From GCA-002726655 sp046582185 (lineage in GTDB: Bacteria; Pseudomonadota; Gammaproteobacteria; Pseudomonadales; Azotimanducaceae), in assembly GCA_046582185.1 (NCBI GenBank), contig JAYGEX010000019.1, positions 1 through 64,000 on the forward strand: a DNA stretch of 64,000 nucleotides. Direction: 5' to 3'. Positions within the stretch are counted from its first letter, which is position 1. Each line of letters opens with the position of its first letter. The notes beneath the pieces were generated by a model. It saw only the letters and a list, made by a program, of their open reading frames with translations. It was not told the origin of the DNA and ran no database searches. The translations under genes and the position numbers were made by a program. This document shows, in pieces, positions 27,124-36,580 of the stretch.

Positions 27124-28950
27124 AATCCAGTCAAGGCTTTGGTAGAGTCGGTCGGCGCTTTCGCGAAGGCCACCGGGGCGGTTGCGGGCACGCCAGAGTA
27201 GCTCGTGATTGCCGATAATGCTGGCGAGATTGTCCCTTAGATACTCCCTGGATAGCTGGGCGCCCCGTAGATACTGCAGTCTATGGATGCCATGAATGGC
27301 CATATCAATGGCGTTTTTCAGTTCCCCTCGGATCTGATCGGCATCCAACTGGGGCTTTATTGTTTCTACTCTGGAGCGAATATCGCTGAGCGCTGATTTA
27401 CATAACTCCAATTGCGAGTCTGGTATTTCAGCCGTCACGGATGGTTCGTGTTTCATGTTCCAGAATAATAGACGATTGAATATAGTGGCATTGCGCAGCT
27501 TTGTCGGGGCAAGGTCGAGAACCTGCCCGAGCTCAATCAGTAATTCCGATGCCAATCCGGTTGGGTCACGGAAGAAAATGGTGTTCACACCGATGGCAAG
27601 ATCCAGGTTGACGCTGTTTTTGTGGTTCCACGAATGGCAGGCGCCCATAAGAAAGCCAGGATAGCTGATAGGCAAATACTGGTGATGTCCATAATCGCCC
27701 CAATCAGTGTTCAGATATCCTTCGGCGCCAAATTTCAGGCCATTCTTGGCAGCACTTGCGAGGTTCAATTTGGCGTTAGTGATGCGGCCGGTCAAAGAGT
27801 TCCAGCTTGAGGTCCCTGGACAGACATAAAATGGAATCTTTTGCTTCGCGACCAACTCACATTCCTTCTTAAACGGGTGAGTGCCTTCATAACCCCAATT
27901 CAACGCAATCAGGTCCCTGGAGAGCTTCTTGAGAGAGTTCGGCTCCTTTAGGACGATGTCACTCCAGAACATCATTTTTTTCCCTCTCTTTGCCACCTGT
28001 TTTCGTATGTCCGTCATGAAGTCGATGTAGACATTTGTTGAACCCAGCTGTTCGCATTTCTTTTTACTCCATCCTTGCCCCAGCTCCCAGGGTTCATCAC
28101 CTCCAACATTGAAGTATCCGCTGTCGAAGAGCGGAAGGTACTCATCGTAAAGTTCTTCCAGCAATTTAATACTCTGTCGATTTGGTTTTAAGGTACTGCC
28201 AAATTCAATACGTTTATGACTGAATGGGTGGATAAACCCCTCCGGACATTCCGCATATTGATGATATTCCGGAAAGCGAAGCCAGCGCTCAAAGTGGCCG
28301 AAGGAATTGAGGTTTGGCACCAGCTCGATAAACCTGTCGCGGCAATAATTTTGTATTTCCAGGGTTTCCCTGGCTGTTATTGGCGATGCGTTTGCCCAGA
28401 CCAGCGAGTGCTTAACAAACTCAAAGGTATGTTCAGTATAAAGCTGCAGTTGGTTGAGCTTCAATTGTGAAAATTGGTCTATAAGTTGGAACAAGCCTGT
28501 CATGGAAGGAACTTTGCAACGACTGATATCCAGCATCACACCCCGATGCTTAAAGTCTGGCTTGTCTTCGATTAAGAAATAGCTCAGGTAGTTTTCAGAT
28601 TGCTCCATAATCTGTTGTAGCGTTAACAGGCCGTAAAAAATCCCGGACTCGCTTTTTGCCTTCAGCGATATGCCCTGAGCACTGCATTTTAATTCGTAAG
28701 CTTCCGGGTCAGGCGGCCCACTTGAGGTGTTGATAGTGACCAGTGTTTCATCTGCACCAGATTCGCCCAATGTCAGTCGGGAAGCCACAGGGTTGTAGCT
28801 GATGAAGCGACTAATTGATTTTGTTAGTCGCTCTGAACAGGGTTGTAGCAAGCGAATATATTTCCGGCCGCCTAGATCCAAATAGCCACTTAGGCCTTTG
28901 AATTGTTTTGGCGGCGGGAATAGATTTTTTTTAGATAGGGGATGGCTCAT
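27121..28950 (-). CDS. GH20-type beta-N-acetylhexosaminidase-like protein
   Basis: 609 residues. An N-terminal beta-domain (about 1-130) is followed by a TIM barrel starting DFKHRGVMLDISRCKVPS; the catalytic pair is D285-E286 in VGGDEPW, matching the Asp-Glu of substrate-assisted GH20 hexosaminidases. There is no signal peptide, so it would act in the cytoplasm on imported or recycled amino-sugar oligomers. No chitin or peptidoglycan-recycling genes are next to it. The C-terminal 120 residues are helical and less typical. Its minus-strand stop lies in the tandem array. Confidence 0.82.
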   Translation of the reverse strand: MSHPLSKKNLFPPPKQFKGLSGYLDLGGRKYIRLLQPCSERLTKSISRFISYNPVASRLTLGESGADETLVTINTSSGPPDPEAYELKCSAQGISLKAKSESGIFYGLLTLQQIMEQSENYLSYFLIEDKPDFKHRGVMLDISRCKVPSMTGLFQLIDQFSQLKLNQLQLYTEHTFEFVKHSLVWANASPITARETLEIQNYCRDRFIELVPNLNSFGHFERWLRFPEYHQYAECPEGFIHPFSHKRIEFGSTLKPNRQSIKLLEELYDEYLPLFDSGYFNVGGDEPWELGQGWSKKKCEQLGSTNVYIDFMTDIRKQVAKRGKKMMFWSDIVLKEPNSLKKLSRDLIALNWGYEGTHPFKKECELVAKQKIPFYVCPGTSSWNSLTGRITNAKLNLASAAKNGLKFGAEGYLNTDWGDYGHHQYLPISYPGFLMGACHSWNHKNSVNLDLAIGVNTIFFRDPTGLASELLIELGQVLDLAPTKLRNATIFNRLLFWNMKHEPSVTAEIPDSQLELCKSALSDIRSRVETIKPQLDADQIRGELKNAIDMAIHGIHRLQYLRGAQLSREYLRDNLASIIGNHELLWRARNRPGGLRESADRLYQSLDWI

Positions 28951-29042
28951 ATGTCATAAAACGTTGGAATTGAATTCTTAAACCATTAAGACATAATCGA
29001 CGTTAGATTCGTAGCGCCAATTTATTAACCGAGAAGCAATCT

Positions 29043-30521
29043 ATGCCATCATTCTTACTTGCCATCGATCAGGGTACGACCAGTTCCCGGGCGATCATTT
29101 TTAGTGATTCCAGTGAAATTCTAGGTGTCACCCAGGAGGAATTTACCCAGTTTTTTCCGGAGGATGGTTGGGTGGAACATGATCCCGAGGAGATATGGAA
29201 CACCACCGTCAAGGTGGTTAAGGAAGTACTCTCTTCAACGGGCATCAAAGCTGCGGAGATTGCCGCCATTGGTATCACTAATCAAAGGGAAACAACGATA
29301 GTGTGGGACAGGCAGACCGGCGAGCCGATATACAAGGCAATAGTCTGGCAGGACCGGCGTACTGCGGATTATTGTGAAAGCTTGAAGGCAAGCGGCCTGG
29401 AGCTGGAAATCACAGAAAAAACAGGGTTGTTGTTAGATCCTTATTTCTCGGGAACCAAGCTGCGCTGGATTCTCGATAATGTGGATGGGGCAAGGGCAAG
29501 GGCTGAAGCAGGCGAATTGTTGTTTGGTACCATTGATTGTTTCCTTCTCTGGCGGCTGACCGGTGGGAAATCTCATAAGACAGATGCGACAAATGCGTCG
29601 CGAACCTTGCTGTTTAATATACATAGTCAGGAATGGGACAAGGACATCCTGGAGCGGCTGGATATTCCCTCGAGCTTATTACCGGAAGTTGAGGATTGCA
29701 GTGCGGACTTCGGTGCTACGGATGAGTCACTCTTTGGCGCCGCAATTCCCATTGCGGGCATGGCGGGCGATCAGCAGGCCGCACTTATCGGACAATGTTG
29801 TTTCAATGAAGGAATGACCAAGAGCACCTATGGAACTGGTTGTTTTGTAATCATAAACACGGGTGAGACTGCCGTGTCCTCGAAGAATAAATTGCTGACA
29901 ACCGTGGGTTATCGAATCAAGGGCAAAGTGACTTATGGTCTCGAGGGAAGTATTTTTGTTGCCGGTGCGGCGGTGCAATGGCTGAGGGATGGCTTAAAAC
30001 TCATTCAAAATGCTGCAGAGACGGAAGCTATCGCCGTCAAGAATCCCGACTCTCATGGGGTATATCTGGTGCCTGCATTTACCGGATTGGGTGCGCCTCA
30101 CTGGGATGCGAATGCGCGTGGTGCAATCCTGGGACTAACACGTGATAGTGGAATCGAAGACATCGTAACCGCTACCTTGCAGTCGGTCTGTTACCAGACC
30201 AGAGATCTGTTCGCAGCTATGGCGAGTGATGGCATTGTGCCAGACCTCCTGCGCATCGATGGAGGCATGGTAGCCAATGACTGGGTCGCCCAGTGTCTGG
30301 CGGATCAGCTACAGATTCCGGTTGATCGCCCGGGAATAACTGAAACTACAGCCCTTGGCGTTGCCTACCTGGCAGGATTGCAAGTGGGTATTTATAACTC
30401 CCTGGACGAACTTGGTAAGCAGTGGCAGATTGATCGCAGATTCAGCCCTGAAATGTCCAAATTGACAAGTGATTCCCTGTATGCAGGATGGCAGGATGCG
30501 GTCCGGAGAGTACGTACTTAA
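29043..30521 (+). CDS. glpK: glycerol kinase
   Basis: 492 residues of the FGGY fold: GTTSSRAI at 10-17, the substrate-facing DQGTT and WVEHDPEEIW, then QWLRDGLKLI, GLGAPHWDANARGAILGLTR and the C-terminal RIDGGMVANDW. It phosphorylates glycerol to glycerol-3-phosphate in the cytoplasm. Neither glpF nor glpD is nearby. Divergent from GH20 with a 92-base gap. Length and motifs match GlpK closely rather than other FGGY sugar kinases. Confidence 0.95.
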   Translation: MPSFLLAIDQGTTSSRAIIFSDSSEILGVTQEEFTQFFPEDGWVEHDPEEIWNTTVKVVKEVLSSTGIKAAEIAAIGITNQRETTIVWDRQTGEPIYKAIVWQDRRTADYCESLKASGLELEITEKTGLLLDPYFSGTKLRWILDNVDGARARAEAGELLFGTIDCFLLWRLTGGKSHKTDATNASRTLLFNIHSQEWDKDILERLDIPSSLLPEVEDCSADFGATDESLFGAAIPIAGMAGDQQAALIGQCCFNEGMTKSTYGTGCFVIINTGETAVSSKNKLLTTVGYRIKGKVTYGLEGSIFVAGAAVQWLRDGLKLIQNAAETEAIAVKNPDSHGVYLVPAFTGLGAPHWDANARGAILGLTRDSGIEDIVTATLQSVCYQTRDLFAAMASDGIVPDLLRIDGGMVANDWVAQCLADQLQIPVDRPGITETTALGVAYLAGLQVGIYNSLDELGKQWQIDRRFSPEMSKLTSDSLYAGWQDAVRRVRT

Positions 30522-30673
30522 GTACTATTCCAGATAGTAGTTTCGACTAGCCAAAGTGCCTTTTAGTAGAATGTACTTACACCTCTAATTCAGAGCCGCT
30601 GGATGTTTGGGGAAGGGGCTGCACAATCTGAGCAGTCTATTATGATTAATTAACAGTATTCTTTAAGAGTGTA

Positions 30674-31149
30674 ATGGACAAAAGAACGAGTCCAAGATAC
30701 GCCACCAGCTTGAATGCTCTGGTGCAACCCAATGTTGGAAGATCCTGGCTATGTGTCATCAAGGACTTTTGCGATGGTGGGATATTGTTGGTGGAGCAGG
30801 AAGGTGCGCGTAGCCGAAGAAATAAACCAGGTATCAATCCCGGTGAAACTGTAGGCATTCATTTTAGTGTGCTCTCGAACATAAAGATCAGCACTTTCGT
30901 CTCGAGGGTAAAATTGTTCGGGTAATGGATAGCGGCGTAGGCATCAACTTTTCTGGGGGCATGGACAAAGATGCGATGGACGCTCTTACCAGTTACTCAG
31001 ATGGCGTCCCATGCCTTATGGGGAAAAAGACAATCGCCGAATATGTTGAAGACGATGAGGTGCTTGAAATACTACGAGAGATTGGCGTAGATTTTGCCCA
31101 GGGTTTCGGTATCGGCCGAAAGATACCCATTACTGAACTTCTGGCCTAG
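30674..31149 (+). pseudogene. collapsed PilZ-EAL c-di-GMP signalling gene
   Basis: ATG 30674 begins a PilZ domain: RTSPRYA (the RxxxR c-di-GMP arm) and DFCDGGI (in place of DxSxxG). It stops at 30925 in frame one, while frame three resumes the domain as HFRLEGKIVRVMDSGVGINF through 30985, showing a frameshift near 30890. After SYSDG the protein jumps to MGKKTIAEYVED...REIGVDFAQGFGIG, the last 45 residues of an EAL phosphodiesterase. The rest of EAL and any GGDEF domain are gone. Probably a PilZ-(GGDEF)-EAL protein that has lost its core; I infer the original layout. Confidence 0.7.
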
Positions 31150-31198
31150 CCCGGATAAGCAATCAAATAGGTTAATCTAGGCCGCTGGCAGCCAGTCT

Positions 31199-32365
31199 CT
31201 ACAATTCTTCAATCAATGAACAAATAATGTCACAGATCTCATCGGCTTCCTCGTCGGTAATTATGAGCGGTGGCAAAAGTCGAACCACCTTGTCAATAGT
31301 TACATTGATCAGTAGGCCTTTATCCATCGCCTTGGCGACGAGCTCGGTGCAATTCACATCGAGTTCAACGCCGATCATCAATCCTTTGCCGCGGACATCT
31401 TTCACAATGTTAAGCCCGCCTAGTCTTGTACGGAAGGTTGAAAGCATGCGTTCACCGACCTGGGCGACTCGGTCAGCGAGATTCTTTGTCTTGATTTCAT
31501 TAACGACGGTTAGCGCAACAGCACAGGCGAGCGGGTTACCGCCAAAAGTCGAGCCGTGGTTCCCTGGTTGAAAGACTTCTGCAGCCTTGCCTCGGGCCAT
31601 ACAGACACCTATGGGCATGCCATTGCCCATACCCTTTGCGGTGGTGACGATATCCGGCAGAATTCCAGACTGTTGATAGTTAAAGTAAGTTCCGGTTCGG
31701 GCATTTCCCGTTTGAACTTCATCAAGTATCAGGAACCAGCCATTTTCATCACAAATTTCACGCAGCTCTCCAAGGTAGTTGTCGTCCGGTATCTGAATTC
31801 CTCCTTCGCCCTGAATGGGCTCAACCATGATTGCAACGATATTGCTGCTGTGAGATGCAATTTGCCTGATGGCTTCGGCATCGTTATACGGGACTCTTAC
31901 AAATCCATTGACCAGGGGCTCGAAGCCAGCCTGAACCTTTCTACTACCGGTTGCGGTAAGAGTAGCTAGTGTTCGACCATGAAAAGAAGCATCGGTAACA
32001 ATAATCGTTGGACTATCATTGCCATTTTGTTTGCCATGCAGGCGAGCAATTTTTATCGCACACTCGTTTGCCTCCGCGCCGGAGTTGCCAAAAAACATAT
32101 TGTCCATACCGGAAATCTCTGCAAGTACTTTAGCCAGCTCTTCCTGCTTGGGAATTCGGTAGAGATTTGATGTGTGAATTAGTGTAGATGATTGTTCTGC
32201 TATGGTCCGTGCTACCTCCGGGTTCGCGTGTCCAAGGGCTACAACACCTATGCCCGCGAGTGCATCGAGATAACGATTTCCCTTGTCATCAATTAGCCAG
32301 GCGCCTTCGCCTTTGACGAAAGAAACATCCTGACGACCGTATGTTGGCATTACCGGATTAGTCAT
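31199..32365 (-). CDS. argD: acetylornithine aminotransferase family protein
   Basis: 388 residues of a class III PLP aminotransferase. The Lys that binds PLP is in TTAKGMGNGMPIG; FHGRTLATL, VEPIQGEGG and LDEVQTGNARTG match the ArgD line, as does SGAEANE. AAGGT sits before the ATG. It makes N-acetylornithine in arginine synthesis; argG is 7 kb away in the window. N-succinyldiaminopimelate aminotransferase activity is also common in this subfamily, so the pathway is inferred. Confidence 0.88.
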   Translation of the reverse strand: MTNPVMPTYGRQDVSFVKGEGAWLIDDKGNRYLDALAGIGVVALGHANPEVARTIAEQSSTLIHTSNLYRIPKQEELAKVLAEISGMDNMFFGNSGAEANECAIKIARLHGKQNGNDSPTIIVTDASFHGRTLATLTATGSRKVQAGFEPLVNGFVRVPYNDAEAIRQIASHSSNIVAIMVEPIQGEGGIQIPDDNYLGELREICDENGWFLILDEVQTGNARTGTYFNYQQSGILPDIVTTAKGMGNGMPIGVCMARGKAAEVFQPGNHGSTFGGNPLACAVALTVVNEIKTKNLADRVAQVGERMLSTFRTRLGGLNIVKDVRGKGLMIGVELDVNCTELVAKAMDKGLLINVTIDKVVRLLPPLIITDEEADEICDIICSLIEEL

Positions 32366-32512
32366 AGCCTTACCTTTTATTTCTGATTATTTTCTGTCTT
32401 GTATTGGTATCCCACAGGGAAACCGGAAAAAAAGGAGCGATGATAAACCAGATTCGCTAAACTCGAAAGCCGATTCTCAGCAGATTATTAGCGGATAGAC
32501 AATAGAGCGTGT

Positions 32513-34045
32513 ATGTCACCCATTGAACTTTCGATACTTGTAAGCCGGGTTGAATCAATTTGCCAGGAAATGGGCATGGTACTCCGCCAGGCTGCCTTTT
32601 CGCCGAATATTAAAGACAGGCTGGATTTTTCATGTGCTTTATTCGATTCTTGCGGCGAATTGTTTGCCCAGGCTGCCCATATTCCTGTTCATCTTGGCAG
32701 CATGGCCTATGCCATGCGTGATATCGTCGCTGATATCACCTGGCAAGATGGTGATGTGCTGGCGGTGAACGATCCATTCCTGGGAGGCACGCATCTGCCA
32801 GATGTGACAATAATTTCACCCTTATTCATTAACGGTAACTTGCTGGCATTTGTGACCAACCGTGCACACCATGCCAACATTGGCGCTGACAGCCCTGGCT
32901 CAATGCCAATATCGAAACACATCGAAGAGGAGGGCCTCCTTATCCCTCCCACAAAGCTTGTGGATGCAGGAACTGTCGTTGCAAGCGAGATGGCTAAGCT
33001 CGGTGCATTGGGAGGGGCAGATGCAGGCGGAGACTTTGCAGCGCAGATGAGTGCCAACAAGATTGGTGTAGAGCGACTCTCTGACCTTATAGCGCGCCTT
33101 GGCATCGACGGATTTTTAGTTGGTATCGATCATATTAACGCCTATGGTGAGCGCCTTGCGAAAGCTGCACTGCGCGCTATACCTGTGGGTCGCTACAAGT
33201 TCTATGACCTGATGGATGATGATGGCTGTGGTACGGAGGATATTAAGATTGAAGTGACGATTGATGTTGCCGAGGAGACGATAACCGTTGATTTTGCGGG
33301 TACGTCGCCTCAGGTTACAGGTAATGTCAATTGTCCCTTGTCCGTGGCTGCCGCCGCAGTATTTTATTGTTTCAGATGTTTGTTGCCAGATAGTACGCCA
33401 GCCTGTGCCGGTGTCTTCAGCGCCATCACACTGAAAGCGCCGCTCGGTTCGTTGGTTAATGCAACGCGACCCGCTGCGACCGCTGCTGGAAATGTAGAGA
33501 CGTCCATGCGAATAGTTGATGTTGTTTTAGGTGCGCTCTCCCAGGCATTGCCAGACAAAATACCGGCGGCAAGTCAGGGAACAATGAACAATGTGGCAAT
33601 GGGTAATCACAATACTGCCAAGCCCTGGGATTATTATGAAACTATAGCTGGCGGTAGCGGTGCGATAAGTGGCAGCCATGGAGCATCCGCGGTTCAGAGC
33701 CACATGACCAACACGCTGAATACACCTATTGAAAGCCTGGAGATGCATTACCCTTTAAGGGTTCTGGAATACAAGATTCGCCCGAACTCCGGTGGCACTG
33801 GCCTGTACAGGGGCGGCGATGGGCTGGTTAGAACGTTCGAATTCCTGGAACCTGCAGAAGTAACGCTGATAACTGAACGCCGTAAATCTTCGCCCTGGCC
33901 GCTCGCAGGAGGCGGTATGGGGCAGCGAGGGTTAAACCTCCTGGATGGCGAAAAAGTGCCTGCCAAATGTCAGCTTAGCGTTAAAAAAGGTCAAATTCTC
34001 AGGATCGAAACTCCGGGTGGTGGTGGTTTTGGGAAAACTGATTAA
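32513..34045 (+). CDS. hydantoinase B / N-methylhydantoinase subunit B family protein
   Basis: 510 residues, a full-length HyuB: AFSPNIKDRLDFSCALFD near the N-terminus, HIPVHLGSM, DPFLGGTHLPDVTII, NRAHHANIG, DFAGTSPQ and the C-terminal GGTGLYRGGDGLVR. HyuB acts with HyuA in ATP-dependent opening of hydantoins and 5-oxoproline, or in acetone-type carboxylations. No hyuA gene is next to it: the following gene is grxD. The ATG at 32513 has no strong ribosome site. It could be an orphan or have its partner elsewhere. Confidence 0.88.
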   Translation: MSPIELSILVSRVESICQEMGMVLRQAAFSPNIKDRLDFSCALFDSCGELFAQAAHIPVHLGSMAYAMRDIVADITWQDGDVLAVNDPFLGGTHLPDVTIISPLFINGNLLAFVTNRAHHANIGADSPGSMPISKHIEEEGLLIPPTKLVDAGTVVASEMAKLGALGGADAGGDFAAQMSANKIGVERLSDLIARLGIDGFLVGIDHINAYGERLAKAALRAIPVGRYKFYDLMDDDGCGTEDIKIEVTIDVAEETITVDFAGTSPQVTGNVNCPLSVAAAAVFYCFRCLLPDSTPACAGVFSAITLKAPLGSLVNATRPAATAAGNVETSMRIVDVVLGALSQALPDKIPAASQGTMNNVAMGNHNTAKPWDYYETIAGGSGAISGSHGASAVQSHMTNTLNTPIESLEMHYPLRVLEYKIRPNSGGTGLYRGGDGLVRTFEFLEPAEVTLITERRKSSPWPLAGGGMGQRGLNLLDGEKVPAKCQLSVKKGQILRIETPGGGGFGKTD

Positions 34046-34114
34046 ACAAATCATTGAAAAAAGCGCTAAAATTCCCATATTAAGAATATTGACTTAAGAA
34101 ACGGTGAGAACTGA

Positions 34115-34429
34115 ATGGAAATTATTGAAACAATTAAAGGCCAAATTGATAGCAATGCTGTCATCTTGTATATGAAAGGATCTCCTGATCAACCGCAATG
34201 TGGTTTTTCAGCACAGGCGACTCAGGTATTGATGGCCTGCGGAGAGAAATTCGCGTACATCGATATCCTCTCAAACCCTGATATTCGCGCTACTCTTCCC
34301 CAGGTCTCAGACTGGCCAACCTTTCCGCAACTATTTGTCGGCGGTGAGCTCATTGGTGGTAGCGACATTATTGTGGAAATGTTCCAGAGCGGAGAGCTGC
34401 AGCCGATGATCAAAGAAGCTGTAGGCTAG
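34115..34429 (+). CDS. grxD: monothiol glutaredoxin
   Basis: 104 residues with the CGFS active site (QCGFSAQA) and the glutathione-binding TFPQLFVGGELIGGSDI. This class binds a 2Fe-2S cluster with glutathione as a dimer and acts in Fe-S assembly and iron sensing rather than dithiol reduction. Length matches Grx4. It follows the hydantoinase B gene by 69 bases; the two may share a transcript. Confidence 0.95.
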   Translation: MEIIETIKGQIDSNAVILYMKGSPDQPQCGFSAQATQVLMACGEKFAYIDILSNPDIRATLPQVSDWPTFPQLFVGGELIGGSDIIVEMFQSGELQPMIKEAVG

Positions 34430-34527
34430 GTCATAGAAGCACCCGAAGAAGAGTCTTAGCTGCTGGTAATAATTTTGCGCATTAGTTGAGGTTCCACTCA
34501 GTGGATCGCCTCGGTATACTCTTGGAC

Positions 34528-34549
34528 CCACCGGCTTGGAAGCCGGTGG
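34528..34549. terminator. 10-bp hairpin, possible terminator or leader structure
   Basis: CCACCGGCTT, GG, AAGCCGGTGG form a strong hairpin in the spacer between grxD and the rubrerythrin gene. It is followed by ATTTGCG, not a T run, so it is a weak terminator candidate. It could also be a transcript-end structure for grxD or a leader element for the rubrerythrin. Confidence 0.4.
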
Positions 34550-34694
34550 ATTTGCGCTCTGATTGACAAAAACAGTTAGTTATAACCATTAATATAAACC
34601 GTTTCTAAAAGTATATTTTTCAGGATTCCTTATATTCAGGGCTCCTTTTCCAGGGAATATGCTTTCGGGAAAACATTACGATAGAGGGATAAAC

Positions 34695-35114
34695 ATGGAT
34701 CTTAAAGGCAGTAAAACAGAACAAAATCTCAAGGATGCATTTGCAGGAGAGTCCCAGGCGAATCGACGGTACCTCTATTTTGCTGCAAAGGCAGACGTTG
34801 AAGGTTATAACGATGTATCCGCAGTATTCAGATCCACAGCCGAAGGCGAAACCGGACATGCTCATGGTCACCTTGAGTACCTTGAAGCAACTGGTGACCC
34901 GGCAACTGGCCTGCCTATCGGTCCAACTTCTGATAACTTGAAAGCGGCCATCGCTGGCGAGACTCATGAATATACCGATATGTATCCCGGAATGGCCAAG
35001 TCAGCACGGGATGAAGGCTTTGACGAGATTGCAGATTGGATGGAAACACTCGCAAAGGCAGAACGATCTCATGCAAATCGATTCCAAAAAGCGTTGGATG
35101 GCCTCGATAGCTAA
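34695..35114 (+). CDS. rubrerythrin-type ferritin-like protein without rubredoxin domain
   Basis: 139 residues from ATG 34695 (GAGGG upstream; the earlier ATG 34659 is not needed). The four-helix diiron motifs are present: LKDAFAGESQANRRY, STAEGETGHAHGH, IAGETHEYTDMYP and AKAERSHANRF. There is no rubredoxin Cys pair at the end, so it needs an outside electron donor. Such proteins reduce peroxide in the cytoplasm. The Fe-S protein encoded next is a likely partner. Confidence 0.9.
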   Translation: MDLKGSKTEQNLKDAFAGESQANRRYLYFAAKADVEGYNDVSAVFRSTAEGETGHAHGHLEYLEATGDPATGLPIGPTSDNLKAAIAGETHEYTDMYPGMAKSARDEGFDEIADWMETLAKAERSHANRFQKALDGLDS

Positions 35115-35242
35115 TTGTTGTTCGGGTTCTAAGTCCGTCGGTGCTAGTTCCTTGGTAAGTGATTGTTTTGTGTATCAAGCAATATATGGGTTCTGCACCT
35201 TTTGTTTAAATTTTCCACTATTCGGACAGGAACGAGCTAAGC

Positions 35243-36580
35243 ATGACTCGAGAAGGTAGTCTCGAAGCCCCGACGCGTCATGCGTTGGGGCAGGATGAGT
35301 GGTGGTTTTTCGATGAAGAAGACCTGACCAAGGAATTGGAGCGGGTTTTCGATGTCTGCCAGGGCTGCAGGCGATGCTTCAATCTATGTGAATCATTCCC
35401 TACGCTGTTTGATCTGGTGGACGAATCTGAGACCATGGATATCGATGGCGTTGCCAAGGCAGACTTTGAGCAGGTTGTTGATCATTGCTTCCAGTGCGAC
35501 TTGTGTTACCAGACAAAATGTCCTTACGTTCCACCCCATGAGTGGAATATCGATTTTCCTCATTTGATGCTGCGTGCAAAGGCGGTCAAATTTCGAAAGA
35601 AAGAAAGTAAATTCCGTGATCGCTTGATCACATCCACAGATCAGATGGGTGCCTTTATCAGTACGCCGGGAATTGCGCAGACTGCCAATACCGTTAACCA
35701 GATAAAACCCTTCAGAAAATTGTTGGATAAAGTGTTGGATATCCACCCGGATGCAAACTTACCGGCATATGATAGCCGCACACTCTTTCGACGTACCAAA
35801 AAACATCTTCCCCTGAACGTCGAGCTTGCTGAAACAGAACAGACGCGCGGCAGAGTTGCCTTGTTTGTAACTTGTTATGGTAACTACAACTCACCGGATT
35901 TAGGTGAGGAGTTTATTCGAATATTCGAACACAACGGCATACCCGTGAAGCTAATACGAGATGCGAAATGTTGTGGCATGCCAAAATATGAATTGGGCGA
36001 TCTAAACGCCGTAAAACAAATGAAATCGCATAATATTCCCATTTTGTCCGAGCTAGTAGACGAGGGATATGATCTGGTGACACTCATCCCCTCCTGTACA
36101 TTGATGTTCAAGCAGGAGTTGCCCCTGATGTATCCGGATGAGTCCAGGGTCAAGAATGTGCAGGCAGCAATGTTTGACCCATTCGAGTATTTGATGTTGA
36201 GGCATAAAGAAGGATTGTTGAACACAGATTTCAAAAGGCCTCTCGGCAAGATTGCCTATCAGGTAGCCTGCCATCAGAGAGTGCAAAATATCGGTTTAAA
36301 GACGCGCGATGTATTACAACTGATCCCGGATACTGAAGTTTTACCCATTGAGCGTTGCTCAGGCCATGACGGCACATATACATTCAAATCAGAAAAGCAT
36401 GACTCGGCAATGAAAATCCTGAAGCCAGTCGTTAAGCGGGTAAAAGACAGCGAGGCTGACCATTACACCAGTGATTGCGCCATGGCGGGTGCGCACATTG
36501 CCCATGGCTTGAATGATGGCTCGAGTGCAACCCACCCCTTAAGCCTGTTGTCCTATGCCTATGGGTTCGATGCCAGCTGA
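35243..36580 (+). CDS. GlpC-like Fe-S oxidoreductase
   Basis: 445 residues. Two 4Fe-4S motifs lie in the N-terminal third (CQGCRRCFNLC about 38-48 and CFQCDLCYQTKCP about 80-92), then heterodisulfide-reductase-type Cys-rich domains: KCCGMPKYELG and a second half with CSGHDGTY, where the second CCG is CSG. It resembles GlpC. A rubrerythrin followed by such a protein is a known pairing, in which it may donate electrons. Here the DUF3501 gene that often completes the set is missing and an LLM-family gene follows, overlapping by one base. Confidence 0.85.
   Translation: MTREGSLEAPTRHALGQDEWWFFDEEDLTKELERVFDVCQGCRRCFNLCESFPTLFDLVDESETMDIDGVAKADFEQVVDHCFQCDLCYQTKCPYVPPHEWNIDFPHLMLRAKAVKFRKKESKFRDRLITSTDQMGAFISTPGIAQTANTVNQIKPFRKLLDKVLDIHPDANLPAYDSRTLFRRTKKHLPLNVELAETEQTRGRVALFVTCYGNYNSPDLGEEFIRIFEHNGIPVKLIRDAKCCGMPKYELGDLNAVKQMKSHNIPILSELVDEGYDLVTLIPSCTLMFKQELPLMYPDESRVKNVQAAMFDPFEYLMLRHKEGLLNTDFKRPLGKIAYQVACHQRVQNIGLKTRDVLQLIPDTEVLPIERCSGHDGTYTFKSEKHDSAMKILKPVVKRVKDSEADHYTSDCAMAGAHIAHGLNDGSSATHPLSLLSYAYGFDAS

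Noticed and set aside
34528..34549. Strong terminator after grxD
   Set aside because: The hairpin is good but there is no T run, so it is kept only as a weak candidate.
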